A stretch of DNA of 64,000 nucleotides from Clostridia bacterium (GCA_017415105.1 JAFQJD010000003.1:1-64000); one strand, 5' to 3'; counted from the first letter of the stretch, positions 52,410 to 61,600 are shown. A program made the numbers and translations. Notes: a model not told the origin generated them from the sequence alone.

Positions 52410-52439
52410 ATTATAACAACAAACGAGGAGTTTTGTCAA
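52410..52439 (-). promoter_or_regulatory. Promoter of the kinase gene
   Basis: TTGACA (52434-52439) and TATAAT (52410-52415) are spaced by 18 bases on the minus strand. It overlaps the ribosome site of the divergent HTH gene. Confidence 0.7.
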
Positions 52440-52858
52440 TGGGAGCAATAACAGAAGATTTATTAAAGGAATTAAAGAACGCAAAAGATATAAAAGGTTT
52501 TTTAGACAGCCACGAAAATGAGTTTTTAAAAGAAACTCCCGTTTCTTTTCTTAATTATATAATAGAAGCGAAAAAACTGACTGTCGCAAAGGTTGCCGCC
52601 GCCTCGGGTGCGGGCGAATATGTATATAAAGTTTTTAACAACACACGCAAACCGTCACGCAACATCCTCATTGCGATTGCACTTGGTATGGGTATGTCTC
52701 TTGAGGAATCACAGTTACTCTTAAGGATATCAAAGCTTGCTATACTCGACTCGCGTGATAAGCGTGACAGTGTTATAATCTACGGATTTATAAATCATCT
52801 ATCGGTATTTGAGGTTGATGATTTACTCTCTCAAAACGGGTTTGTGACAATAAATTAA
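52439..52858 (+). CDS. Small XRE-like HTH protein
   Basis: This 139-residue protein has a central HTH-like part (LTVAKVAAASGAGEYVYKVF, then RKPSRNILIAIALGMGM) and a helical C-terminus. GAGGAG at 52425-52430 is 8 bases from ATG 52439; an in-frame TTG at 52433 is too close. It is divergent from the receptor kinase, so a kinase-regulator pair is plausible. The stop codon overlaps the terminator stem. Confidence 0.8.
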   Translation: MGAITEDLLKELKNAKDIKGFLDSHENEFLKETPVSFLNYIIEAKKLTVAKVAAASGAGEYVYKVFNNTRKPSRNILIAIALGMGMSLEESQLLLRISKLAILDSRDKRDSVIIYGFINHLSVFEVDDLLSQNGFVTIN

Positions 52859-52887
52859 CAAGGTCGGGGTTATCCCCCGACCTTGTT
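52857..52887. terminator. Bidirectional terminator between the HTH and SLH genes
   Basis: A perfect 13-bp stem (52857-52869 with 52875-52887) lies between two convergent stops. Confidence 0.8.
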
Positions 52888-52888
52888 C

Positions 52889-55800
52889 TCATTTCAGCTT
52901 GTCATACATTCTTACAAATGTTGCTATAGCCTGCTCCTTTGTATATGTACCTCTCGGTTCAAAGCCGTCACCTGTTCCGTTCATTATGCCTTTTTCCATA
53001 ACGAAACCGACACCGGATTTTGCCCAGTCCGAAATATCGGACGGCACACTTTGTTCATTCTGTGTGTTAAACCCAAGCACTTCGGCTGTACGGCAAAGCA
53101 TAGTTGCTGCCTGCTCACGTGTTATTTCCGATAGCGGGTCAAACTTATCATCACCCATTCCGTTCACGATACCGAGTTTATATATGTAATCTACATATTC
53201 ATAATATGTATCATCAAACGGTGATTTTACCTGTACGCCCTTTTCCTTTACAAGTGTTTTAATATCTCTTCCTGTTTTTTGAGTGAGCAGCTGAGTAAGC
53301 AATGTGCAGAACTCTGCTCTGGTGATGTTTTCTTTATAATTGAACTCAAGATTTGACGGCAGAATTTTCAAGGCCTTTGCCTTATCTATTTCGGGTTTCG
53401 CCCAGTCACTTGACTCAGTTGATTTAACTGTACTTATAAACTCCGCTATGTCAAGTCCCTCTACGGAGAAAAAGTCTGCCTTATCTATTACTGATTTTGT
53501 ATGAGCAACCATTTTTCTTGCTCCGTCAAAATCCGTCTTGCTTTCAAACAAACCGAGCGAACTGTTCGGGTCGAAATTACCCCAGAAATATTTATCGACA
53601 TTTGAATCGCCCTGTTTTACAATGTCAATATACTCCATTGTTCTGTCACAACCGTTTACAAGTACCGACTTATGAATATCTGCCATTGTCATAAACTTTG
53701 ATGCCGTTTCAAGATTGGGAGTTGCTTCAAACTGCGACTGTGCAGTATCTATACCCTTCTTCATCGCATCTTCTATTTCAACATATGCTGATAAAATTAA
53801 TGACTGTGCAGTTATATCATCAACATTAAGCATCACATTGTTAACAGCTTTTCCAACTCCTGTGCCTATTCCGACAGCTCCGAAACCTGCTGCTTCTAAA
53901 ACTGCACCCATAAGCGTATCCATAGCAAATTCTTTTGCCGGAGCAAGTCCGCCGTCAACAAGTTCCTCGCACATCGCATCTGCATTGTTATTCATAATAT
54001 CTGAATGACGTTTTATTATATTATCGCACGCAGATTTCAAATGCTTGTTATCCGTGCTCGATTTTATCATACGTATTGCGTCAATCTCTGCATTTGTAAC
54101 AAGTCCGAGAGATGCAAGACCTGATGATGCATCAACCGCTCCGTCCTTTATGTCATTTGCGAGAAATGCGGCGTCCAATACATCTCCGAATTTGAGCAAA
54201 TCACTATCGGTTATATCGGTCATATCCTCGGCTATTGCCGCATATGGGTTAATTGCATCAACACCGTCATCAGCTATTGCAGCAACCTGCATTGCAACGT
54301 GCTGCTGCATCTTGTCGCTCATCAGTGCACTGTATTTACCGGCACTTTCCTCATATGAGTTACCGGTCAGTATGTCCATCAGTACTATCTCATAATAATA
54401 TGTAAAATTTATACCCTTTTTAAAAATCTTGTCAAGGAAGTCATACGCCTGTATAAGACCAAGATTCATATCCTCGGTAAATGTACGCGGGAGTGATGTG
54501 TAGAGGTTTGTATAATAATCATACATCATATTATTTGCCAGAACTCTTGCACGCAGAACACTTTCACGTTCCACAGTGTCATATACACTGCCGAGCACAT
54601 TGATTTTTATCTGCTTTACCTCGTATCCGTCTATTTTGGCTGTAAGGACACATTCGCCCTCTTTTTTGCAGTCAATTTCCAGTATACGGACACTACCCTT
54701 TGTATCGGATATTACCTGTGCAACCGAATTATCCGATGATGACCACACAATATCTACTTTATCACTCAGATTATCAATACCAAGGAATATTTTGTGGTCA
54801 AGTGTCCTACGTGAATCTGTCAGGAAATTATATGTATCATAAAGAGTTGAAGTGTAGCTTACAACCTCGATTTCAAAGCTTGTTTGCGAGCCAGTAGGAT
54901 TGTGCGTTGCACGCACTGTTGTCTTTCCTGGTTTTAATCCTTTAACCGTAAGATTATTTCCCCAAGGTATGATTTCAGCCACCGAAGTGTCATCAATGCT
55001 CCATGATACATTTCCGTCCTTTATTGCATTGCCTGCCTCATCATAGTATATAGCCTCAAGAACGGTTTCGGTATCCTTTACTATTTCTTTCTCACCTTTT
55101 ATTACGAAGCCGCACAGCTGCATCACCCAATCGTATTCGCCGGTATGATAACCCGTAGTATGATAACACCACAGACTCATATCGTCCCTTATAACAAAGT
55201 CTGCATCCGCTTTTTCGACATCAGATATTCCTGTAACACAAGTTACGGTATAATCGTCTTCAATGTCCCACAGACTTCCATCCTCGGCTACCACCATACT
55301 ACTATAATAATACTTAACATTATCCATAACCCTTACGGGCGTATATCTTGTTTCACGGCTGCCGGGTCCCTTGTGCAGAGACGTTGTATCGCCCCACGCC
55401 CATAATGTATCATTTTCATCTATATAGCCGTAAATTCCTCTTACACATGCACTTTTTGCGTAATCTGCAATTTTAACAGGAGTTTCTTCCCGTTTCGGAA
55501 CATCATTTCCGGGAACGGATGACCATCCCCATGCCCATAATGTATTATCCTCTTTGATAAACAAGAGACTTATTCCATCTGCAGAAACTTCTTTTACGTC
55601 AGTGGCAATCGTTCTCACATCTTGTTCTTTTGTCCTTCCATCAAAGAAATTTACTATCTGTCCTCTTCCATTAAATGCCCACGCAATCAGTGTTCCGTCA
55701 GTTTTTATGACATACACTTTATTGCCACCTGCTCCGGCAGATGTAGCACAGAAATCTTTAACGCCATCCATATATTTTTTAAAGCCGGTTTCATGTGAAT

Positions 55801-56113
55801 AATTGCCTCCCTCTGTGAATTTGGAATACCACAAAGAACTATCTTTCTTCAGTATGAACAGGTAGTCCCAACACTCGCTTACAGATACAACATCTTCACA
55901 TATTTTCTCGCCTGTTGTTACCCATTTATTCTCGTCGTTCACTCGCTCGCTGTGCGTATCAAGCAGCCACAAGCTACCGTCATTTTTTATTGCATAATCA
56001 AGACGTCCTGAATATACCATAGGCTCTACATCAGCCAAAGCGTTTGCTATGCTCATAGGCATAACAAGTGCAAGCATTGCAATTGTGAGAACTATACTTA
56101 TAACTCTTTTCAT
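52889..56113 (-). CDS. Large secreted RCC1-like / Ig-like / SLH protein
   Basis: This 1074-residue protein has a signal peptide (residues 1-27) and RCC1-like propeller repeats (DYAIKNDGSLWLL, NTLWAWGWS, DTLWAWGDT, residues about 35-330). Two BIG2-like Ig domains (residues about 350-520) and a helical domain with a Gly/Ala-rich segment (GAVLEAAGFGAVGIGTGVG) follow. Three C-terminal SLH repeats (about 905-1074) anchor it to the cell wall. No catalytic site was found. Binding or adhesion is an inference. It has its own gene flanked by convergent HTH and upstream GNAT. Confidence 0.88.
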   Translation of the reverse strand: MKRVISIVLTIAMLALVMPMSIANALADVEPMVYSGRLDYAIKNDGSLWLLDTHSERVNDENKWVTTGEKICEDVVSVSECWDYLFILKKDSSLWYSKFTEGGNYSHETGFKKYMDGVKDFCATSAGAGGNKVYVIKTDGTLIAWAFNGRGQIVNFFDGRTKEQDVRTIATDVKEVSADGISLLFIKEDNTLWAWGWSSVPGNDVPKREETPVKIADYAKSACVRGIYGYIDENDTLWAWGDTTSLHKGPGSRETRYTPVRVMDNVKYYYSSMVVAEDGSLWDIEDDYTVTCVTGISDVEKADADFVIRDDMSLWCYHTTGYHTGEYDWVMQLCGFVIKGEKEIVKDTETVLEAIYYDEAGNAIKDGNVSWSIDDTSVAEIIPWGNNLTVKGLKPGKTTVRATHNPTGSQTSFEIEVVSYTSTLYDTYNFLTDSRRTLDHKIFLGIDNLSDKVDIVWSSSDNSVAQVISDTKGSVRILEIDCKKEGECVLTAKIDGYEVKQIKINVLGSVYDTVERESVLRARVLANNMMYDYYTNLYTSLPRTFTEDMNLGLIQAYDFLDKIFKKGINFTYYYEIVLMDILTGNSYEESAGKYSALMSDKMQQHVAMQVAAIADDGVDAINPYAAIAEDMTDITDSDLLKFGDVLDAAFLANDIKDGAVDASSGLASLGLVTNAEIDAIRMIKSSTDNKHLKSACDNIIKRHSDIMNNNADAMCEELVDGGLAPAKEFAMDTLMGAVLEAAGFGAVGIGTGVGKAVNNVMLNVDDITAQSLILSAYVEIEDAMKKGIDTAQSQFEATPNLETASKFMTMADIHKSVLVNGCDRTMEYIDIVKQGDSNVDKYFWGNFDPNSSLGLFESKTDFDGARKMVAHTKSVIDKADFFSVEGLDIAEFISTVKSTESSDWAKPEIDKAKALKILPSNLEFNYKENITRAEFCTLLTQLLTQKTGRDIKTLVKEKGVQVKSPFDDTYYEYVDYIYKLGIVNGMGDDKFDPLSEITREQAATMLCRTAEVLGFNTQNEQSVPSDISDWAKSGVGFVMEKGIMNGTGDGFEPRGTYTKEQAIATFVRMYDKLK

Positions 56114-56142
56114 AAAATCATCCTTCTCTCTTAATAGAAATA

Positions 56143-56174
56143 CCGATATGCACTTTATCCAGATTGCGTATCGG
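56143..56174 (-). terminator. Possible terminator of argD-argF-GNAT
   Basis: CCGATATGCA and TGCGTATCGG pair at 9 of 10 positions around a 12-base loop, 10 bases past the GNAT stop. The T-run is weak (TATTTCTATT). Confidence 0.4.
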
Positions 56175-56183
56175 CGCTTTCAA

Positions 56184-56666
56184 TTAATATTCCTTAACCA
56201 ACTTGGCACGCAGATAACCGCGTGATGAGTCGATACTTTCGATATAAAAACCTCTGCCATAGTAGAATCTGATAAGCGGTGCCGCCTTTGATGCGGTATA
56301 GAGCGAAATCTCTTCTACGCCACGTTTTTTCATAATCTTGTCAACGTGGTTCATCAATGATTTGCCGATACCGTTGTTCTGGCAAGTAACCTTTACGGCA
56401 AAGCGTGTAAGAAGTGCAGTGCCGTCAGGCTTTATCTCAACCCTCACACAACCGACAGGCTCACCGTCAGAAAGTGCTATAAGCACAACCTTGTTTTCTA
56501 TATCGTTTTTTACATCATCATACGTTTCTTCAAGTGCATCAAGCTTTTTTATACCCGTCATTTCTCTGTATTTAACAAATGCTTCACGGGTAATTTCAAT
56601 TATACTTTCAATATCGCCTTCCTCTGCGTGACGCACCTCAAAGAGTGATAAACTTTCTCTCATCAT
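56184..56666 (-). CDS. GNAT-family acetyltransferase
   Basis: This 160-residue GNAT has the acetyl-CoA region LTRFAVKVTCQNNGIGKSLM (residues about 86-105) and the end FYYGRGFYI. Its ATG overlaps the argF stop (ATGA). Coupling to argDF could mean a role near arginine metabolism, but the substrate is unknown. A missing N-acetylglutamate synthase is one speculation. Confidence 0.88.
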   Translation of the reverse strand: MMRESLSLFEVRHAEEGDIESIIEITREAFVKYREMTGIKKLDALEETYDDVKNDIENKVVLIALSDGEPVGCVRVEIKPDGTALLTRFAVKVTCQNNGIGKSLMNHVDKIMKKRGVEEISLYTASKAAPLIRFYYGRGFYIESIDSSRGYLRAKLVKEY

Positions 56667-57580
56667 CCCATCAATGTTGCCATAACGGCTTTCTGTGCGT
56701 GCAGACGGTTTTCTGCCTCGTCAAATATAACACTCTGCGGTCCGTCTATGACATCCTCTGTTACCTCGTAGCCTCTGTATGCAGGCAGGCAGTGCATAAA
56801 TACTGCATCATCTGCGGCGTGCTTGAATATCTCTTTATTTACCTGATACGGCATAAAGATTCTCTGTCTTTCTGCCTTTTCTGCCTCCTGTCCCATTGAT
56901 ACCCATGTATCTGTATATACAACATCCGCATTCTTTATAGCCTCAACGGGGTCAGTTGTAAGAATAAGCTCCCTGCCCGATGCCTTAAAGTCAGACTTTG
57001 CGTTTTCTACAACTTCTTCGTCACACTTGTAGCCCTCAGGCGTTGCAATCGCACAGTCAAGACCTGCCTTTGCACAACCGTACATAATTGAATGTGCCAT
57101 ATTGTTACCGTCGCCGATATATGCAAACTTCAAGCCCTCAAGCTTACCCTTGTGCTCGTATGTAGTCATAAGGTCTGCAAGCACCTGACACGGATGCAAG
57201 AGGTCAGTAAGAGCATTGATTACAGGAATATCCGCTTCCTCTGCAAGCTCAATTACATCGCTGTGTGCATATGTTCTTATCATAATACCGTCAAGGTATC
57301 TCTCAAGCACCTTTGCAGTGTCGTGGATTGTTTCGCCACGGCCGAGCTGTATATCGTTTGATGATAAGAACAACGGATATCCGCCAAGCTGTGTCATACC
57401 AACCTCAAACGACACTCTTGTTCTTGTTGATGATTTTGTGAAAATCATACCAAGAGTTTTTCCCTTTAAGAGATGGTGCTGTATGCCCTTTTTCTGCTCA
57501 TCCTTGAGTTTTAGCCCAAGTTTTAACAGATTATGTAATTCCTCTGTTGTAATATCGTGTAAGCTGATTAAGTCTTTCAT
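56663..57580 (-). CDS. argF: Ornithine carbamoyltransferase
   Basis: This 305-residue enzyme makes citrulline. The carbamoyl-phosphate motif SSTRTRVSFE (residue about 54), HPCQVLADLMT (residue about 131) and the ornithine loop MHCLPAYRG (residue about 263) are all present. AAGGAGG precedes the ATG. Its start abuts the argD stop with no gap. Confidence 0.96.
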   Translation of the reverse strand: MKDLISLHDITTEELHNLLKLGLKLKDEQKKGIQHHLLKGKTLGMIFTKSSTRTRVSFEVGMTQLGGYPLFLSSNDIQLGRGETIHDTAKVLERYLDGIMIRTYAHSDVIELAEEADIPVINALTDLLHPCQVLADLMTTYEHKGKLEGLKFAYIGDGNNMAHSIMYGCAKAGLDCAIATPEGYKCDEEVVENAKSDFKASGRELILTTDPVEAIKNADVVYTDTWVSMGQEAEKAERQRIFMPYQVNKEIFKHAADDAVFMHCLPAYRGYEVTEDVIDGPQSVIFDEAENRLHAQKAVMATLMG

Positions 57581-58777
57581 TTATATATCCTCCTTAAGTG
57601 TTGCATCAAGTGCATTTATAAATAAATCAATTTCATTTTCTGTTATATTAAGCGGTGGTGCTACACGCACTGTAAGTCCCTTACACAGGCTTGTGAGCAT
57701 TTTACGGTTATGCAAACCGTTAAATACCGCTTTTGCAATTTCGGGCTTCACTTCTATGCCTATTAAAAGTCCCTCACCACGCACATCGACAATTTTGTCG
57801 GGGTACTCGGGTTTTAATACATTTAGTTTTTCTCTGAAAAGCTTACCCATCTTATCTGAATTTTCAACAAGGTTTTCCTTTTCTATTATATCAAATACTG
57901 CAAGACCTGCCGCCGTTGCAAGCGGGTTACCGCCGAATGTTGTACCGTGGTCACCCGGCTCAAACGCTGCTGCAACCTCTGCTTTAGCACACAACGCACC
58001 AATCGGGACTCCTCCGCCAAGTGCTTTTGCACAGGTGAATATATCAGGCTCTATGCCATAAAGCTCGTGTGCAAAAAGCTTACCTGTTCTGCCTACTCCC
58101 GTCTGTACCTCATCAACTATCAGGAGTATTCCCTTATCATCACATAGCTTACGCAAGTTCTTTGCATATTCAACATCCATCGGATGCACACCGCTCTCGC
58201 CCTGAATAAGCTCAACAATGATTGCCGCCGTTTTATCGGTTATAGCACTCTTTACTGCCTCAAAATCATTTGGCGTAATCTGCGAAAATCCCGGTGTCAA
58301 CGGTTTATACGGTGCCTGATAATGAGGCTGTCCGGTTGCCGCAACTGTTGCAAGTGTTCTGCCGTGGAACGAATGGTCAAGCGAGATTATCTCGTAGCGG
58401 TCAATGCCCTTTTTATAGAAATAAATTTTTGCAAGCTTGAACGCACCCTCATTTGCTTCCGCTCCGCTATTGCAGAAAAATGCCTTATCTGCACAAGTGC
58501 TTTCTACAAGCTTCTTTGCAAGCTTTGCCTGATTTTCTATGTAATATAAGCTTGATGTATGAAGCAATTTATCAACCTGATTTTTCAGTGCTTTTGTAAA
58601 ATCCGGATGTGCGTGTCCTAACGCATTTACGGCGATACCGCCAAGGAAATCGTAATACACATCACCGTTATCTGCATAAAGCTTCATACCCTCACCGTGC
58701 GTAAACGCAACGGGAAGTCTGTCACCGAACGTGTTCATATAATACTCTTTGTCAAGAGCTTTTATTTCGTCTAACAT
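57581..58777 (-). CDS. argD: Acetylornithine aminotransferase
   Basis: This 398-residue class III aminotransferase has the PLP lysine in TCAKALGGGVPIG (residue about 246), DEVQTGVGRTG (residue about 217) and SGAEANEGAFKLA near residue 98. It forms N-acetylornithine. GAAAGGA precedes the ATG. It leads argD-argF-GNAT behind a promoter with a candidate ArgR box. Confidence 0.95.
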   Translation of the reverse strand: MLDEIKALDKEYYMNTFGDRLPVAFTHGEGMKLYADNGDVYYDFLGGIAVNALGHAHPDFTKALKNQVDKLLHTSSLYYIENQAKLAKKLVESTCADKAFFCNSGAEANEGAFKLAKIYFYKKGIDRYEIISLDHSFHGRTLATVAATGQPHYQAPYKPLTPGFSQITPNDFEAVKSAITDKTAAIIVELIQGESGVHPMDVEYAKNLRKLCDDKGILLIVDEVQTGVGRTGKLFAHELYGIEPDIFTCAKALGGGVPIGALCAKAEVAAAFEPGDHGTTFGGNPLATAAGLAVFDIIEKENLVENSDKMGKLFREKLNVLKPEYPDKIVDVRGEGLLIGIEVKPEIAKAVFNGLHNRKMLTSLCKGLTVRVAPPLNITENEIDLFINALDATLKEDI

Positions 58778-58794
58778 TGTTTTATCCTTTCAAA

Positions 58795-58847
58795 ATCAAA
58801 CAAAAACCGGGCTGCAACCGCAAAATTGCCACCGTTTTAACCCGATT
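58795..58847 (-). promoter_or_regulatory. Terminator-like hairpin in the argD leader (possible attenuator)
   Basis: On the minus strand AATCGGG (58847-58841) pairs with CCCGGTT (58811-58805), enclosing smaller stems, and GTTTTTG follows. It lies between the argD promoter and gene, so it can cut argD transcripts as well as trxA readthrough. It recalls the end of a T-box leader, but there is no room for stem I after the promoter. Confidence 0.5.
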
Positions 58848-58864
58848 TTTGAAATTATGCAATT

Positions 58865-58893
58865 ATTATACATCTTTTTGAATAAAAATGCAA
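58865..58893 (-). promoter_or_regulatory. Promoter of argD-argF-GNAT
   Basis: TTGCAT (58888-58893) and TATAAT (58865-58870) are spaced by 17 bases on the minus strand. Confidence 0.75.
58879..58892 (-). promoter_or_regulatory. Candidate ArgR box at the argD promoter
   Basis: TGAATAAAAATGCA (plus strand) matches TGAATwwwwATTCA at 13 of 14 positions and overlaps the -35. Its half sites equal those of the argC box. Confidence 0.65.
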
Positions 58894-58937
58894 GAGTTTT
58901 CTTTAAAATAGTTATCTATTTACATATTTATTCATTA

Positions 58938-59255
58938 TCAGATGTATTTATCCAGTAAATCTGCATAATCATCGAATGATTGTGCACCAACTGTACGCTC
59001 AACTGCCTTACCATTGTTAAATATTATTACAGTCGGGATTGACACGATTGCGTTCTGTGCCGCAAGCTCTGCCTCCTCATCAACATTTACCTTGCACACC
59101 TTCGCCTTGCCGTTATACTCCTCTGCAACCTCTGCAATTACAGGGCCGAGCATCTGACAAGGACCGCACCACGGTGCCCAGAAATCCACCAATACCGGTA
59201 CATCTGAATTCGTTACCTCTGCATCATAATTCTGTGCTGTTAATTTAATCTCCAT
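58938..59255 (-). CDS. trxA: Thioredoxin
   Basis: This 105-residue thioredoxin has the WAPWCGPCQ active site (residues about 27-35), VDEEAELAAQNAIVSIPT with the cis-Pro, and the C-terminal helix. AAGGAGG precedes the ATG, 1-2 bases after the yigZ stop region. Confidence 0.97.
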   Translation of the reverse strand: MEIKLTAQNYDAEVTNSDVPVLVDFWAPWCGPCQMLGPVIAEVAEEYNGKAKVCKVNVDEEAELAAQNAIVSIPTVIIFNNGKAVERTVGAQSFDDYADLLDKYI

Positions 59256-59256
59256 T

Positions 59257-59904
59257 TTAATTTTCCTCCTTGTTTATATATTTTTCTGCTACTTTTTCTA
59301 TTGTTGCCCTGCCGTTTGTGACCTCAATAAGCTCTTTTATGAGCCTGTCGGTATCAGCTTTTGGCGATGCAACAAAGAATGTAACATCGTTTTCATACAC
59401 TGTGTCGGTAACTGTGTTTCCGCTTGTTGCAAAATGGTACTGCAGTTTCCCGACCATATCGTATTCTGTTTTTACAGATATAATATCACACATTATTCGT
59501 GTAATTATTCCCGACTCACAAAGTCCCTCTTTTGCTGACGCACTATATGCACGCACAAGTCCGCCTGTGCCCAAAAGTGTGCCGCCGAAATACCGTGTCA
59601 CCACTACAACAACATCCACAAGCCCGGAATTGCGTATTGTGTCAAGCACCGGCATACCTGCCGTACCGCCCGGCTCGCCGTCATCTGAATAACGGAAAAT
59701 GTTGTTCTCGTCTATCACATATGCATACACGTTATGAGTTGCGTCAGGATACTCTGAACGGATTTTGTTCAGATACTCCAACGCATCTGCCTCCGTGTCA
59801 ACAGGCTTTACGTGTGATATAAATTTCGATTTTTTTTCGACTATCAGAGTTTCCGACTCACGCTCTACGGTCTTATAAATATCTCTTTTTGACAAGAGTA
59901 TCAC
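59257..59904 (-). CDS. yigZ: YigZ/IMPACT-family protein
   Basis: This 215-residue protein has the UPF0029 N-terminal domain with DATHNVYAYV, FRYSDDGEPGGTAGMPVL and VTRYFGGTLLGTGGLVRAY. A DUF1949 C-terminal domain follows. Molecular function is not firmly known; homologs bind nucleic acid or ribosomes. GTG 59904 is taken as start and touches the hflX stop; TTG at 59895 is an alternative. Confidence 0.92.
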   Translation of the reverse strand: MILLSKRDIYKTVERESETLIVEKKSKFISHVKPVDTEADALEYLNKIRSEYPDATHNVYAYVIDENNIFRYSDDGEPGGTAGMPVLDTIRNSGLVDVVVVVTRYFGGTLLGTGGLVRAYSASAKEGLCESGIITRIMCDIISVKTEYDMVGKLQYHFATSGNTVTDTVYENDVTFFVASPKADTDRLIKELIEVTNGRATIEKVAEKYINKEEN

Positions 59905-61166
59905 TATCCTTCGTTAATTTCGTACTGTTTAAGTGAACCAAACACCGCCTCATCCACAAGCACCTTTATGAGTACTCCGTCTGCAGTATATTCCTCACTT
60001 AAAACCTTTTCGCTCGTATGCAGAGTGTTTAACACTCCACCGTCACTGTATGGGATAACAAGTGTCCGCTCATATTTTTTACCCGGTGCAGTATCTGCAA
60101 TTGCATTGAGCAAATCCTGTATTCCCTGCCCTGTTTTTGCACTGATGAATACATTCTTACCGTTATCACGTCCCACACACGAGTTTTCAATATCGCATTT
60201 GTTATATACATTTATAACCGGCTTTCCGCCTGCACCTATATCCTTTAAGACCTCATCAACCACTGTTATATGGTTATCTGCCTCAGGTGATGATGCATCG
60301 GTTACGTGTATAACAAAATCAGCATCTGCCGCTTCTTCAAGTGTGGATTTAAAAGCTTCTACAAGATAGTGCGGAAGCTTGCGGATAAACCCAACTGTAT
60401 CAATAAGGATTATCTCACGGTTATCCTCGAGTGTTATTGCACGTGATGTAGTGTCAAGTGTTGCAAAAAGCTTGTCCTCAGCAAATACTCCCGCATCTGT
60501 GAGTCGGTTTAAGAGCGTGGATTTTCCGGCGTTTGTATAGCCGACAATCGCACCTGTTATATGCCCGTCCTTGTGACGTCGGCTTCTTAACAGTTCACGG
60601 TGTTTTTTTATCTCATGGATTTGCTCCTCAAGTGCCGCAATACGTGTCCTTATATGACGTCGGTCACTCTCAAGCTTCGTTTCGCCCGGACCTCGTGTAC
60701 CGATACCGCCACCTGTACGGCTGAGTTCAAGTCCCATGCCACGAAGTCTCGGAAGCTGATACTTAAGCTGTGCAAGCTCAACCTGAAGCTTACCCTCACC
60801 CGAACGTGCACGCATAGCAAATATATCAAGTATAAGCATAGATCGGTCAAGCACACGCACGCCTAAAATGTCGCTTATATTCCGAAGCTGTATTGGTGAC
60901 AACTCATCATCAAATACTACAAGTGTCACATCAAGTGCTTCAACCGCTTCCTTTAATTCTTCAAGCTTGCCCTCGCCAAAATATGTGCCGCTGTCAGGCA
61001 TCGGACGGTTCTGAACCATCTCGCCCACAACCTCGCCACCTGCAGTGTCTACAAGCTCGCCAAGCTCACGCATTGACTCGTCCGTTGTATCGTTTATATA
61101 ATCACGGCTTCCTGTGTGGAGTCCCGCTATTATTACCTTTTCTTTGTTTTCTTCTCTTTTTTCCAT
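59904..61166 (-). CDS. hflX: Ribosome-associated GTPase HflX
   Basis: This 420-residue GTPase has the HflX N-terminal domain, GGGIGTRGPGETKLE (residues about 150-164), a P-loop GYTNAGKSTL (residue about 208), DTVGFIRKLPH (G3) and NKCD (G4). HflX splits stalled ribosomes under stress. CGGAGG precedes the ATG. It leads hflX-yigZ-trxA and is divergent from secG. Confidence 0.96.
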   Translation of the reverse strand: MEKREENKEKVIIAGLHTGSRDYINDTTDESMRELGELVDTAGGEVVGEMVQNRPMPDSGTYFGEGKLEELKEAVEALDVTLVVFDDELSPIQLRNISDILGVRVLDRSMLILDIFAMRARSGEGKLQVELAQLKYQLPRLRGMGLELSRTGGGIGTRGPGETKLESDRRHIRTRIAALEEQIHEIKKHRELLRSRRHKDGHITGAIVGYTNAGKSTLLNRLTDAGVFAEDKLFATLDTTSRAITLEDNREIILIDTVGFIRKLPHYLVEAFKSTLEEAADADFVIHVTDASSPEADNHITVVDEVLKDIGAGGKPVINVYNKCDIENSCVGRDNGKNVFISAKTGQGIQDLLNAIADTAPGKKYERTLVIPYSDGGVLNTLHTSEKVLSEEYTADGVLIKVLVDEAVFGSLKQYEINEG

Positions 61167-61259
61167 CGGAAACCTCCGTTATCTACCTATAGTATAACAG
61201 AAATTTCATATTTAGTACAGAGTTTTTTGAAATTTTTTTCAGAAAATTCAAAAAAGTAC

Positions 61260-61287
61260 TTGCAAAATACAAAATTTATGGTATAAT
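61260..61287 (+). promoter_or_regulatory. secG promoter
   Basis: TTGCAA (61260-61265) and TATAAT (61282-61287) with a TGG extension are spaced by 16 bases. Confidence 0.8.
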
Positions 61288-61343
61288 ATTAGGGTATTAT
61301 TATGATTATTAGAGCTATGCTCGCTTATAAAGGAGGTAAAATT

Positions 61344-61589
61344 ATGCAAACATTGTTTATTGTGCTTCATATTATAGTTTCAGTATTACTTATTGCTGTA
61401 GTGCTTCTGCAGGAAGGCAAAGACCCCGGCATGAGAGGCATTCAGGGCGCATCATCAGATATGGGCGATTCGTTCTTTAAGAGAGCAGGCGGTACTACAA
61501 AAGAGAAGATGCAGATGAGACTTACAACTACTGTTTCAGTATTGTTCCTCATCACAACATTTGTACTCGTTATTCTTACAGCAGTATAA
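61344..61589 (+). CDS. secG: Preprotein translocase subunit SecG
   Basis: This 81-residue protein has two membrane helices flanking VVLLQEGKDPGMRGIQGASSD-type sequence (core LLQEGKDPGM and GDSFFKRAGG). ATG 61344 has AAAGGAGG upstream. An earlier ATG at 61302 lacks a ribosome site. Confidence 0.94.
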   Translation: MQTLFIVLHIIVSVLLIAVVLLQEGKDPGMRGIQGASSDMGDSFFKRAGGTTKEKMQMRLTTTVSVLFLITTFVLVILTAV

Positions 61590-61600
61590 TGAAAAAATTA

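Noticed and set aside
58795-58860. T-box riboswitch upstream of argD (GGTGGCAA and terminator hairpin)
   Set aside because: Only about 80 bases lie between the predicted promoter and argD and no stem I or specifier loop fits, so only a simple terminator or attenuator is called.
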